From Caenorhabditis remanei (taxonomy: Eukaryota > Nematoda > Chromadorea > Rhabditida > Rhabditidae), in assembly GCF_010183535.1 (NCBI RefSeq), contig NC_071331.1:9176001-9240000 (forward strand): a DNA stretch of 64,000 nucleotides, written 5' to 3'. Shown piece by piece: positions 24,501 through 36,025 of the stretch. A program made the position numbers and the translations under genes. How positions within the stretch are numbered: position 1 is the first letter of the stretch; each line of letters opens with the position of its first letter. The notes beneath the pieces are model-generated. The model was not told the DNA's origin, did not search any database, and saw only the letters and a list, made by a program, of their open reading frames with translations.

Positions 24501-25198
24501 GCGATATACTTTTTTGAGAGTACTCATTTAGAAAAAGCTGTCCACTACATAAGTAACGGTTTACTTTTGATCATCGCATTCTTTAAAAGCGAAACTATGA
24601 ATCAATAGGTAATTCCATACCACACCCTCAAAATTCCAAGTTCATAACTGAAAAAAAAACAGAATGATTTTTTGCTGTTACTGTAGTCCAAGATGTGTGA
24701 AATGGTATATTTGGGGCTTCATCGTTTTGATAAATTTAGCTATTTCAAAAATTCTACGTTCTTCTCTGTTATTTTGAAAAATGTTTGGAACTGCTGCTCC
24801 AAAACTACCTCGAAAATTTAAAAGTAGGAGAACAGTAATCTAAAGATGACATAATCCCATCACTCACGATCCGCCGACACATGCGCGCGCGATAGCCTCC
24901 AACACCACCTAACAAGATTAGCCTTCCCCCTTCACACCATTCTTTATCTCGTGTCGACTCAATGAGCGATTGTGTCCATGACCTCCGGACACCTTTAATT
25001 ATTGCGCAACCTCCTATCCTTCTATATTCCAGGACAATCTACTTTCACACCTACAAAAAAGTCAACCGCACTCGACGTCATACCATTGCAGAATGCTGTC
25101 CAGGATGGGTGCATCGACCAGGAGAAGCTGGTTGTCAACGAGGTGACATCTGGGGGAATCAGATGAGAGAGCATGATTATGTTAATAGGGTTAAATAG
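21575..25198 (+). pseudogene. EMI-domain gene copy II (frameshifted, intron invaded)
   Basis: Exons 21575-21630 (signal peptide MHNIGFILLSIVSYGANTE), 21687-21819 (RNVCPHEEVEIV ... PCVQAYTIYV) and 25033-25142, or to the stop at 25198 (TIYFHTYKKV ... CCPGWVHRPGEAGC). The first intron is 56 bp. As in copy I, exon 2 is 133 bp instead of 138 bp, so the C of PGC is lost and exon 3 is out of phase. The second intron carries a 1958 bp Harbinger-like palindrome (22413-24370). Probably not functional as an EMI protein. Confidence 0.72.
22413..24370. mobile_element. PIF/Harbinger-like palindromic element, 1958 bp
   Basis: The ends CATGGAATGATCGCGAATTG are perfectly inverted and flanked by TGA on both sides (22410-22412 and 24371-24373), a 3 bp TNA duplication. 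Two arms of about 870 bp surround a non-palindromic spacer of about 210 bp (about 23290-23500). Identical short ORFs on opposite strands (22816-23025 and 23759-23968) result from the palindrome. No transposase. Confidence 0.87.
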
Positions 25199-25919
25199 AG
25201 TTAAATCTGTTGGATAGATTGCGGGATGACATTCACCCATTTGTTTTATTACATGTTTGAAATGGTGAATAGGGAAAATGGAGATTATTAGTTGAATGGG
25301 CGGAGCTTAGATCAGCGATCAGTTTGAGAAAAGACACTTCAAAAAACATGTTCTGGGTGGTTTGACTTGCTTCCCATTCTTAACGCAAAATTTCATACAA
25401 ATTTTGCTGAATTTCGAAAAGGTACTGATTTTCAATGGCTAGCTTACGGTTTCAACTAGACACCAAATGCGGTGATATTCATGGTTATCAATTATTGGAA
25501 AATCCATTAACAGTTGTGAGATAAAAAAATAGAATTAACTTGATTCGTCATGAAATTTCATATATTGAAGTTTCGAAAAATCATTCTTTCACCAAAACTT
25601 CTAAATTTCCCTACCGTCTGCACGCCGTTTTTTTGGAGAGTTTTTAATTTCAGAAAATATTTGTGAACCGTCTAGGACATTAACATGTGCTTATAAACAG
25701 TTCGTTTTGAAAGTTAACTCATTTTCAGTTCGGTATTTTTTTTGTGTTTCATGGTGTAAAGATAGGTTTAGGAAAAATACTGAAAAATAATACTTTTAGT
25801 TTATGGATTAGACTTTCACAAACTGTTGTTTTTCGTAAGAATGTAATAATTGCACTTCCTAAATGTCAGATGATCCTCCAAGAGAGTCCAATAACAATCG
25901 ACGACTTTTAATTTTCCAG

Positions 25920-26018
25920 ATTATTGACAAACCTCGACTGAACTCATCAAAAGTCGACCGACGGAAAGCAGCACGAGAAGATTCTGCGTTCCATGATGAC
26001 GTCATCGGTGTACATTAA
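25920..26018 (+). pseudogene. Orphan last exon of IL-17-receptor-like gene
   Basis: After the acceptor TTTTCCAG, 33 codons match the terminal exon of the complete gene (IIDKPRLNS ... REDSAFHDDVIGVH, stop), with one extra codon and intact frame. It lies on the + strand, opposite to the other two copies, and no preceding receptor exon is present upstream. This is a duplication remnant. Confidence 0.8.
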
Positions 26019-28040
26019 CCTTTTTTTCACAAAATTTTTTAAACTCTACTTTCTCTCTCCGTCATTTTCCGATCTCTCCCTTCCATTTCTTTCCCGGGTT
26101 CTCGTTTACAAAAAAACCATTAAATCCCAATTAATTTAAACCTAATTATTATAGTTTCCCACGGGTTGGAATAAATCTTTTACTTTTGGTTTGTGCTTAG
26201 AAAATGGTGTCTTTGGAAGAGGAAACTTTTGCTCTCCGGTGTCCTTTGTGACTTTGTAAATTGAGACATATTGATATTATATTTAAAATAAATATTTTGG
26301 TTTTGTCCGATCACTCTGTACGAAGTAGTAGTCAATCGTAAGTGAAGAGAATGTGATGATGAAGAAACATAATACGTTTTTCAGAAATATAGTCCACACA
26401 CATTGAGAATCAGGTGATGTTTCTGATAAGCGGTTATTCATGGCCCTTCAGAAATAGAAACGTCATTTAAATTGAAAAAAAAATTCGGAAGAAAATCAGA
26501 ATAATACTTCAAAGTTCGAACCCATCAACTTCCAACAAATAAGTGCACTGTTGAAGAAGGTAAATTTTTACAATGTCATCAAAAATATCGAATCCATCAA
26601 TGCAGACTAGGTGGAGCTGAAACGAGAAATGAAATTCAAATATATTAAGTATCTAACATACTGTATTGTTTGCGCGTTGCTATCACCATTTCTTGATTCA
26701 GAAAGCATTTTTTCCGCATCTTGATTTTTGCCTAATTTTACAGTTTTTTAAAAACCAAAAATGCAACCAAACTGTTTTATTCACCGTATTCAAGTACCAT
26801 TGAATCTGGTTGAGAACATTTTGAACCGGTATTTGATACTTTCAATTTTAAAACCCCATTTATGTATCACAAATATTATCTGGATGAACGCGATGAACCT
26901 ACGGTTGTTTATTCGCTTTTTTTGAACATTTTCAAAAGTTTATTCTTTAGACATACTTTTCGATTCGATTAGTGAAACTCAAAAATAAACGTTAGAAAAT
27001 GAGAGTGCTTTGAAACACTAATTTCCCAGATTCAAAACGTATTATTTCGGAGAAAAAGATGGGAGGTCAAGAGAAGAGAAGGCTCGCGACGTGGTACCAC
27101 ACAAAGCCGATTTCATTTTATGGTGAACCGACGTTCAACTATAAAAGAAAAGGAAGGACTCACATTGAAACTGGTTAATAAATATCCGGACAGTCCACAA
27201 CTTTTTTCGCGAACAAGCGAAAGAAAACAGGTAAAAAATGAAACTGATAATTTTTAGATTTTCTGTGAATACCCACTTCTGATTTACATATTTTACTGCT
27301 TTGTGACTCTGATCTCTTCTCGGATATTTTTTTATCTAGTGATCCAGATGTATTTTTTTTCAATCGTTTATCAAAACTTCATTATAATGTTATCCCATTT
27401 TAGTATTCCAATCGGACACCTAATCAGCCTGTATTATTTAGGTTTGCCGCTCAAACTCTGTTTTCTGCTACGGGGTCAAAATGCTACCGAAGATTTACCA
27501 AACATTTACCAAATGGGTAGTCCCCTTCGCGGGATCGATTTCACGTAGAAGCCAGTGAAAACGATGATCAGGTGATGTTTATGATAAACGTTTAATCATG
27601 ACCGTACTGAAATAGAAAAAGTAATTTCAAATGATAAAAGATTCGGAAAAGAATCAGAATAATACTTCGAACCCATCAACTCCCAACAAATATGTGAACT
27701 GCTGAAGAAGCCATGTTCTATGAAGTGATCGAAATATCCCATTAGTGCAGATTAGATGGAGCTGAAACGGAAAATGAAACTCAAATATACAAAGTATATA
27801 ACATACTGTATTTATTTTGCGTTGCTATCACCACTTTTTGATTCAGAAAGTATTTTATCCGCAACTTGACATGATCCCTGAATTTACAGTTTTTGGTAAA
27901 TAAAAAAGTGTAATAAAAACGCGCAACATGATGATCAACAAATGGAGTGGGGATAGCATTATAATGAAGTTTCGATAATTCGGATAAAAAATTGAAACTC
28001 GAATTAGATAAAAAAATAATACCCAGAAACAAATTAGAGT
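26019..28040. other. Non-coding repeat DNA
   Basis: Two diverged relatives of one segment (about 26380-26900 and 27560-28040) that also match parts of 10.4-11.5 kb and the palindrome arms near 40.5 and 44.9 kb. ORFs here are short and broken between copies; no exon is supported. A near-miss octamer (CGAAACAG) is at about 28043. Confidence 0.55.
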
Positions 28041-28057
28041 CACGAAACAGTAGAAAA

Positions 28058-28364
28058 TTATAGTTGTCAAGGCCCGGGCCTTGTCAGCAAAATCAGGGCC
28101 CGGCCCGGCCCGAAGGACCGGTCAATTTGGCGCGAAAGTCAAATTTTCAAATTTTTTGAAGTTTTTTGAATATTTTCGCGAAAAAGTCCAATTTTCGACT
28201 ATCATTCAGAATTAGAAGAAATTCTGAAAAATAGTCAAAAATGGTCACATTTTCGATGAAAAAATGAAAAATTTCGAAAAAAAAAATGGAAAAAAGGGTC
28301 ATTTTTTGAAACCGGGCCTTCGGGCCAGGCCTTGAAAATTTTCTACTGGGCATTGACAACTATG
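28058..28364. mobile_element. CG-rich hAT-like MITE, 307 bp
   Basis: Ends TATAGTTGTCAA and TTGACAACTATG are flanked by the 8 bp duplication GTAGAAAA (28050-28057 and 28365-28372), allowing one extra base at the left end. The paralogous site near 10636-10650 is empty. The interior has GGCCCGG blocks around an A/T-rich core. Confidence 0.83.
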
Positions 28365-28486
28365 GTAGAAAATATAAACCAAAGGGTGGGTATTCACCCT
28401 TTGGTTTTTCCTGCTCTTTTCCGCTTGATCGTGAAGAAGTTGCTGAGAATTCACTCCCTAATCCAATTAAAAATTTATTAACTGTT

Positions 28487-28494
28487 TGAAACAG
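28487..28494 (-). promoter_or_regulatory. 21U-RNA upstream motif, no clear start motif
   Basis: Exact octamer, paralogue of 15034, again without YRNT at the usual distance. Confidence 0.42.
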
Positions 28495-28706
28495 TAAAAA
28501 CAAAAAACTTATATGTTCATGAATTTTGTGACGTTTTCAAACAAAAATAACCGAACAGCAAAAGATTCTTTGAAAGAACTGTCTCTGTTTCTCATTTGAT
28601 TTTTCTGTGAACCCCTCTAAAATCTATTCAGTGCGTCGTTGTCCAATGTGTCCTAATTTTGTGAAATCGAGAGTCTTCAGAAAAAAAAAGCGTTTTCACT
28701 CCATCA

Positions 28707-28772
28707 CTGTTTCACTGTCCCCTTGAATTTTGACTGTTTTTCGAATTCTGTTAAACCGTTTTCAACCATCCA
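28707..28772 (+). ncRNA. Candidate 21U-RNA locus
   Basis: Octamer 28707-28714, start motif TGTT, 5' T at 28752 (spacing 38), 21-mer 28752-28772. The unit I relative near 15263 reads CTGTTTTA. It sits in the 5' flank of the signal-peptide exon at 28888. Confidence 0.58.
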
Positions 28773-28887
28773 AATATCATTCTCCGTTATTTCAGATCCA
28801 ACGTACCTTCCTCTCGCAGTTTCGGTACAGTGGCTTGAGGCTTCATTTCGTGTCTCCAATGGCCCCCACATCCTAATCAACCTGAAA

Positions 28888-28994
28888 ATGAAGACCTCTC
28901 TACTCCTTCCCCTCTTATTATCCCTCCTACTGGTCCACAAATCATCTGGTGGGGAACTAGTCGACGTTCAATTACAGGAACTTCGACTCGGACA
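28888..28994 (+). pseudogene. Signal-peptide exon, copy II
   Basis: Encodes MKTSLLLPLLLSLLLVHKSS then GGELVDVQLQELRLG and ends at a GTAAGC donor. Most changes against 15406-15512 are conservative (I/T, F/L, I/L), consistent with past selection on the peptide. No compatible second exon is visible: the region equivalent to 15791-15850 has lost the acceptor context and contains a frameshift. Confidence 0.5.
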
Positions 28995-30104
28995 GTAAGC
29001 ACTTTTTTCCATTGGCGCCCTACTTTCTAGCGAGATTTGATTGGTTTTGGTTTTAGAAGGAGGGGTGACACCCGCTTGAATCCTAGAGGCGAAAGTAGCG
29101 TTTTTTCAACTTTGAACCAATTTTTTTGGTCATTGAGAATGCTCATCCAAGTGAGGAATTGAATTTTTCATGTATAAGAATAAATCATTAAAATGTAGCA
29201 AGATGCAAAAAATTTATGAAAGCATCGAAACAGATTTTCAGTTTTTTTTTCTATTTTCTGTCAAAAACGCGCCTTGGGTACCCCAGCCACTATACACAAT
29301 TGGATCTTTTTCCTAAAAAGTTTCCTAAAAGTGTATAGCAATGAGAAGAAGAGCTATATAAATTTCTTTTTGACCCCATTCCGAGTGAATGTTCCTTTAA
29401 TCCCAAAAGAGTGCTTTGTCTTCTGACCCTTTCTTTCCCTTCTACTACTCTGATTATTCATAACCCATGGAAGGGAGAAAGAAGGAGACATCAAACTGCG
29501 ATTTCGACGTATTCTCTTGAATGAGTCCGAGACACCCCGCTGAGCTGGAAACCTTTGAGTATTTCTGAAGTGAAAGTATGTACCTATGCTTATGAAAATA
29601 TGTATATCCCAACCACACCCTGAATGAAAAAGTACCTTCGAAATGAATTTCATACAATCTGTGAAACCATTGAGACGGAGGACAAAACAGCCGCGCAAGA
29701 GGAGAAGACGATGAAAAAAACACATTTGAATTTGCATGCACAATATGAAGAAGACGTCGGGGGAGAAAGTATTTGGTTCTCTCTCTCTCTCTGTCTCGAG
29801 AAACACGATTTGATGGGTTTAGCGTTTGTATAGAGGATGGAAAGGTGACGGTTTGTAGGAGGATAGGGGAGGGAGTAATAACAATGAAAAGATATATACA
29901 CATGGGTGGTAAAGGAATTGAAACGGGGAGAAGGATGAGAGATGAGTGGGGGACCTTGTAGAAAGCAATTATTGAGATCTAGAACATTGGCAACTGATTT
30001 TCAGAAATGTTCGGAACAGGATATTTTTCAAAAAATGAGATTGAATCCTGAATCTAGAAATTCCGAATTTCGTATGTGTGTTCAGAAACGGTGAACTAAT
30101 TTTT

Positions 30105-30172
30105 CTGTTTCAATATCTGCATAATAACGTATAGTAACCATTTTAAATTGATTCTAGTCCCGCGGACAGATA
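30105..30172 (+). ncRNA. Candidate 21U-RNA locus
   Basis: Octamer 30105-30112, start motif TGAT, 5' T at 30152 (spacing 40), 21-mer 30152-30172. Paralogue of 43 and 16658; the upstream architecture is kept while the predicted RNA has diverged after its first bases. Confidence 0.7.
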
Positions 30173-30200
30173 CTATCACTAGATACAATTTTTTAACCCT

Positions 30201-30266
30201 GCACAGACGTTAATGGAACTAATGGAATAATACATTTATTACACTATTCTTGACATGGTGAAACAG
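30201..30266 (-). ncRNA. Candidate 21U-RNA locus
   Basis: Octamer 30259-30266, start motif CATT, 5' T at 30221 (spacing 38), 21-mer 30201-30221. Octamer paralogous to 1104 and 18374, but the downstream RNA is different. Confidence 0.65.
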
Positions 30267-30642
30267 AACAACTGCTGAAAAAATATTTTTAAAAATACGT
30301 GACTAGAGTTTCAAACTAAGTTCCAGTTGATCTCATTCAATGGTGCTGAATTTGAATGAGTGGGGGACCTTGTTGTAAGGGAAGTTATTGAGAAGTAGAA
30401 CTTTGAAAAGTGATTTTGAGAAATATTAAGAATATGATAATTTCAAACAGAGGAAGTGAGTTTACCTTAAATTTAGAAATTCCGATTTTTATATGGGCGT
30501 TCAAAAACCGTGAATTTTGCGGTTTCAATATCTGGGTAATAACGTATTGTAACCATCTTAAAGTAATTCGTGTTTGTTGACGATAATAGGAAAACCCACG
30601 ACAGACAATAATGGGAGTTTAGACAGGGAATTGAAATCATTA

Positions 30643-31182
30643 AAGGAGGACTGAAGTCATATTTTTATTTCAGATTATGATACTTCAGAAAATTCTGAGC
30701 AACTTTCATCATTAGAGCATGTGCTAAAAATCGCTCCAAATGCCCTAAATTCACGTTTTCCCGGCTCAAATTGAGCTTTCGTGGAAGAGTTTTCCCACGC
30801 GAATTTTTGCCCCCCGTGTAGTCCTCTCGGACAAAATTATTTCTTTTTATTTCTCGGTTTCTCGTTTTCTTGCTTTCTTCGATAAAATTTCGTGTTTTTC
30901 TTCTTTTTTACGATATAAATTTTAAAAAAACACAGAAATTTGTTGGAAAAAAGCAAGAAAACGAGAAATCGAAAAATAAAAAGAAATAATTTTGTCCGAG
31001 AGGACTACACGGGGGCAAACATTCGCGTGGGAAAACTCTTCCACCTAGGCTCCTTTTGAGAGAAAACGTGAATTTAGGGCGTTTAGAGCGATGTTTAGCA
31101 CATGCTCCAACGATGAAAGTTGCTCAAAATTTTCTGAAGTATCAGAATCTGAAATAAAAAAAATATGACTTCAGTCCTCCTT
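30643..31182. mobile_element. TA-flanked palindromic element, 540 bp
   Basis: Perfect inverted ends AAGGAGGACTGAAGTCATAT, flanked by TA (30641-30642 and 31183-31184). The unit II site near 17186 is empty (ATCATTAAAGCTT). Arms extend almost to the centre. Tc1/mariner-type by target site; no coding capacity. Confidence 0.87.
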
Positions 31183-32872
31183 TAAAGCTTATGAAACTAT
31201 TTGAGAACAATAATTTTTAGTTTTTCAATTTCCGAAGAAAAGATATCGACCGATATATAGAATACTACTAGATTTTTCTTGATTTGACGAAACAGAAGAA
31301 CTGATAACAAAGATAAAACCGATTCAAAGAATACCAAACAGTGTCTACAGCCTCAAAACGCGTTTGAATACATAGATTTATTTTTGATTGAATGGTGACG
31401 GGTATTTCAATGAATCTTCCTCACTAGCTGGAAACTTTTTGTTCCAAACAATTTAGTTTCAGGTAATTGTGTCGTCCATTTTGACGATGTTTCAATTACT
31501 TCAAATTGTCCTTAACAATGAAAAATGCTCAGTTGAAGAACATAATAAAGAGATATTGAAACTGTAGTGAATCCGAAAACGCCTAAAAACTTGTGGCTTT
31601 GAGTCATTCTTTTTTTTTGCGAACGAAAACACAGTTCCAAGTTTTTGTTAAGTAAGACAAGAAAGAAGTATGTTTGATGGGTCTCATAAATGATCATGCC
31701 TTTTTTGTGTCTCTCAATTCTTATACTGTATTCATTTCTGAGAATTCTTATAATATTATAGGAATCTTTCAATAATATCCAGTTATTACCAGCCGAGTGT
31801 CTTCTTCTTGACACCAACACAACATACGGTTTCCTGCTGTTTGTCCCTTCCTCCCCCTTATTTTGACATGTTTGTGTTGAAAGGCATAATGTAATACGAT
31901 GCGCGCATCTTGATTACCCATTGCTTTTGTCGCCCTCCCAGACCCAGAAGCAGGTGCTCCGTGGGATCATGAGCTCTTCTTAGATTTCTCTCTGAAGCAA
32001 TGTGTTTATTCTATTGGAGTAGCGGGTGGTAATGAAATGACAACTTTTGATTGACCTACCCATATGTTAGAGAAAGACTGATTTATTGTCTCACATTCCG
32101 AAATATAATACTTTTTGGGATTTTCTTTTGGAAAACAGGGAAAAGGGGGCTTATGATAGTTCTTCTCGAAACAAAACGGAAGCAAAGATGGAGGAGTTTA
32201 TGATCTATTCGACGTACTACTTGTCAGAAATCTCTCTCCTTTTTTGACAAGCACATAATGAGGGTGAGAGGAAGAGAGAGGTATTTAATGATTTCCTGTG
32301 AAAGAAGTGCTCCTTCTGTTCTCTTTTTTCTCTCATCTGGGACACTTTTGACACGGAGAGAGGAAGGGGGCTGTTAACTTGAAAGATGGGATGATGATGT
32401 GGAAAATTGGAGTGAGGGAACAATAGGATGGATGGGGAATAATTCATTGGAAAGGGAAGAGAGGAAAAAGGTTTGGTTTTTGTTCTTGCGGAATTTTATT
32501 CTGTTTTGGGAGGTGTTGCAAGGTTCAGGAGTGAATAGAAGTGAATGGAACAGATCATACTAAATTAAATGCAAGCAACAATGAATTTTTCCCAAAAACG
32601 TTGACATCAAGAAGATGGTTTTTCATCAAACGCACTTGCGTCCATCAACAAATATGTGGGAGCTATTGAAGCAAATTCTGAAAAAAAAAATGTTTCAGGT
32701 GGTCTTTATAGTTTCTAAAGGTTGCTCGTATTATCCTTTCTTTGGTCATAGAATAAGTGGGCTTGACTTTCGCTAAGCCAAATTTTAAGAAAAAACGGGT
32801 TTGAAAGACCAATTAAGTTGCAATACGTTGTGGGTTTTAATGGTTGTAAATTTCATAATGGTAATCTGCTTA

Positions 32873-34828
32873 CATGGAATGATCGCGAATTGATATGCCT
32901 GGATTTAAATCATTATATTTTCAAACGAACACCCATGCAAAAGTAAAATGTTCCTGAAAATATTGTGTTTTGTGCTATCAAAGTTTTTGAGAAAATTGGA
33001 TTTTTGAAAAAATGATGAAAAACGTTTTCGCACACTTCAAACCACTTGCTTCAATCTAACTCAAAATGGAAGATCTAAAAAATGAAAGAAAGCTAAACTC
33101 TTCTAGTTTTAGAAAACAATAACATAAAAATTCTACAAACTTTAATAATATAAAATTAGAAACGAAATAACATTTTTTCTCCATTAAGTAAAAACCGTAT
33201 AAAAAATTCTAACCGTAGAAATGGATTGAAAATAGTGTCATGAAGTAGCGAATGCATAAATATGTTGAAAACACTCATAAAACCCCGGGGCACTCCAAGA
33301 GCAGAAAAAATATAGAAAAAAATTTGAAGACAAAAATTTGAAAAAAATTGAAAATTGAATTTTTCCTGCAAAATATCTATGGAAGTAATGTAGTTTTGTC
33401 TCAAAATTGAATTTTTTGTATCTTCAGCTTTAAATTGGAACATAAACAAACATGATGTGAAATGTTTTGGCTGAGTTATCATAGCTTGAATTGTGAATAG
33501 CTTTTAAAAATTAACACTGGTATCATCCGGCTTCCGGCCACGACTTTCTAGTAAATTTTATAATTTTATTTAATTATTCGGGTATATCTGGTTTCTAGCT
33601 TTCAGAAAATTTTTGCATTCTCGCTCTACGTCACGATTGAAGACAGTTACCATTATTTTAGTGAGGTCAGGTGTGAACAGGTACTTACAAGGTGGCTATT
33701 CAGTATTGTGACTTGTGTTTCACACCATATCCAAAAATTAGATGCATACATAGAAATTAACTATGTTATCTAACACTATACAACACTGTGAATAGGTTTT
33801 TGTTACAAACAAAATCTATTTTTGATTCCGTGGTCTGGTGTCATGTCATCAAAAGTAGACGACGCTCCACGCAACCAAGCATAAAATATTTTGGACAAAA
33901 ACCTACTCTTAAAGTTGTATTCTGTTAGATAACAAAATGAACTCTAGTTGTAAGCATCCAATTTCGGATATGGAGTGAAACACAAGTCATAATACTGAAT
34001 TGCCACCTTGTAATTACTTTTTCTCACCTGACCTGACTAACATGATGGTGACTGTCTTCAATCGTGACGTACAGCAAAAATGCAAATATTTTCTCAAAGC
34101 TAGAAATGAGATATACTCGAATTATTAAATAAAATTATAAAAATTTTTAGAAAGTCGCGGCCGGAAGCCGGATGATACCAGTGTTAATTTTTAAAAGCTA
34201 TTCACAATTCAAGCTATGATAACTCAGCTAAAACAATCCACATTAAGTTGGTTTATGTACCAATTTAAAGCTGAAGATACAAAAAATTCAATTTCGAGAC
34301 AAAACTACATTACTTCCATAGATATTTTGCAGGAAAAATTTAATTTTCAATTTTTTTTTCAAATTTTTGTCTTCAAATTTTTTTCAATTTTTTTTCTGCT
34401 CTTGGAGTGCCCCGGGGTTTTATGAGTGTTTTCAACATATTTATGCATTCGCTACTTTATGACCCTAATTTCAATCGATTTCTACGGTTAGAATTTTTTA
34501 TACGGTTTTTACGTACTGCAGAAAAAATGTTATTTCGTTTCTAATTTCATATTATTAAAGTTGCTAGCATTTTTATGCTATTGTTTTCTAAAACTAGAAG
34601 AGTTTAGCTTTCTTTCATTTTTTAGATCTTTCAGTTTGAGTTAGATTGAAGCAAGTGGTTTGAAGTGTGCGGAAAACGTTTTTCATCATTTTTTCAAAAA
34701 TTCAATTTTCTCAAAAACTTTGATAGCACAAAACACAATATTTTCAGGAACATTTTACTTTTGCATGGGTGTTCGTTTGAAAATATAATGAGCCAAAACC
34801 AGGCATATCAATTCGCAATCATTCCATG
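32873..34828. mobile_element. PIF/Harbinger-like palindromic element, 1956 bp
   Basis: Same family as 22413-24370, flanked by TTA on both sides (32870-32872 and 34829-34831). The central non-palindromic spacer (about 33740-33960) is the reverse complement of the spacer in the other copy, so this one lies in the opposite orientation. No transposase. Confidence 0.87.
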
Positions 34829-35147
34829 TTAAAGGTTTTGTCATCTCACTATTAGTAACAAAAACTGACAATTAATTTTCTTATCAAAAAACCCAAATTA
34901 GAATCATGACTTCAGACATTAGATACATTTCTGGAAAAAATATTTTCGAAACATGAATTCAACATGTGAAACATGTATATGCACATAATTTTATGATCTT
35001 TAAACTGTTTTCATTTTTATTTTTTAAAGCTTTTTGTCGTAAACCCGATAGACTCTCCAACTTGAACAATTATCAGTTTCGGTACAGTACATAATTTGAG
35101 GCTTCAGTAATGTTGAAAAATTCATTAGAATTGAAAAATTCATTAGA

Positions 35148-35198
35148 AAATCAGGAACATTTTACTTTTGCATGGGTGTTCGTTTGAAAATATAACAG
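35148..35198. mobile_element. Arm fragment of the 22413/32873 palindrome family
   Basis: About 45 bases (AGGAACATTTTACTTTTGCA onwards) match the outer arm of the Harbinger-like elements without recognisable ends. A rearrangement relic about 320 bp beyond the full element. Confidence 0.6.
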
Positions 35199-35362
35199 CA
35201 TCCTTTTTTGCGCAGCTTCTTTAAAAAAAAACAACCAAAAATCATACAAATTTAATTTTTCAATTTATCTCCTTGAATGATGGGTCAAAACTCAGTACAA
35301 AATATCATATATTGATGACCATCTAGTTCAGATCTTGACAAACCCGTAAATAATCAGGTTAT

Positions 35363-35370
35363 TGAAACAG
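35363..35370 (-). promoter_or_regulatory. 21U-RNA upstream motif, start uncertain
   Basis: Exact octamer; no YRNT 36-42 nt downstream, although a T lies at 38. The unit I relative near 5855 has AGAAACAG. Confidence 0.4.
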
Positions 35371-35625
35371 TAGTATTTTTAATCTACATATCCGAAATTT
35401 TTATTCTGTTCCAAATCGAACTTTTGAACCAAACTTTCAAACGACTATTCGCTTTTTACAAGAAATTTAGGGTAACAATACACAGAAATCAAAATAAACA
35501 GAACTTTTCTTACAGTAGTGAAAATTTTTAAACTGAAACAACTTGACTTTTTGAACCCGAGCTGGACACTAAAATAACATTGTTCCCATCCACGATTAGG
35601 AAAAATCCATTCTAAATCCTGTTTT

Positions 35626-35633
35626 TGAAACAG
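35626..35633 (-). promoter_or_regulatory. 21U-RNA upstream motif, no clear start motif
   Basis: Exact octamer, paralogue of 6097 and 21310. A related octamer follows at 35767. Confidence 0.45.
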
Positions 35634-35766
35634 TTGTTTCAATTATAAATTTTTATGAAATTTTCTGGACACTCCAACACCATTGTTTCTATTCACGTTT
35701 TGGAAAAATCCACTCTAATTTTGGAAAAATCCACTCTTTTGGAAAAATCCACTCTAATCACAGTAT

Positions 35767-35774
35767 TGAAACAG
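35767..35774 (-). promoter_or_regulatory. 21U-RNA upstream motif, no clear start motif
   Basis: Exact octamer in a short local repeat of the preceding motif region. The same GGAT context puts a T 38 nt downstream. Confidence 0.42.
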
Positions 35775-36025
35775 TTTTTTTAATACTAAATCTTCTTAAA
35801 AATTTTGTTCTGTTCCAATGATCCGATTTCTCGACCATGCTTCCTCATCACTATTCCCTGAATTATTCCTCTAGCAATAAACAAACAAATGATATAATGT
35901 AGCAACTACGCCATAACCTCTAGCCTCCTCCTCCTCTCTTTTCAACAATGTGCTAGATAGTAGTGGTCAAATGCACAGTACTTATGGAAAAACAAACAAA
36001 TATAATAGAGGGAATAGATATATAC

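Larger units (their letters stand above)
16615..29990. repeat. Tandem duplication unit II (diverged)
   Basis: Second copy of the segment described for 1-16614. It contains the frameshifted EMI copy II, only the last exon of the IL-17-receptor-like gene (in inverted orientation), a second signal-peptide exon, a hAT-like MITE at 17534, a 1958 bp Harbinger-like palindrome at 22413 and a MITE at 28058. The stretch 19.33-20.05 kb is purine-rich and has a close copy only at 32.23-32.52 kb. Limits are approximate. Confidence 0.8.
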
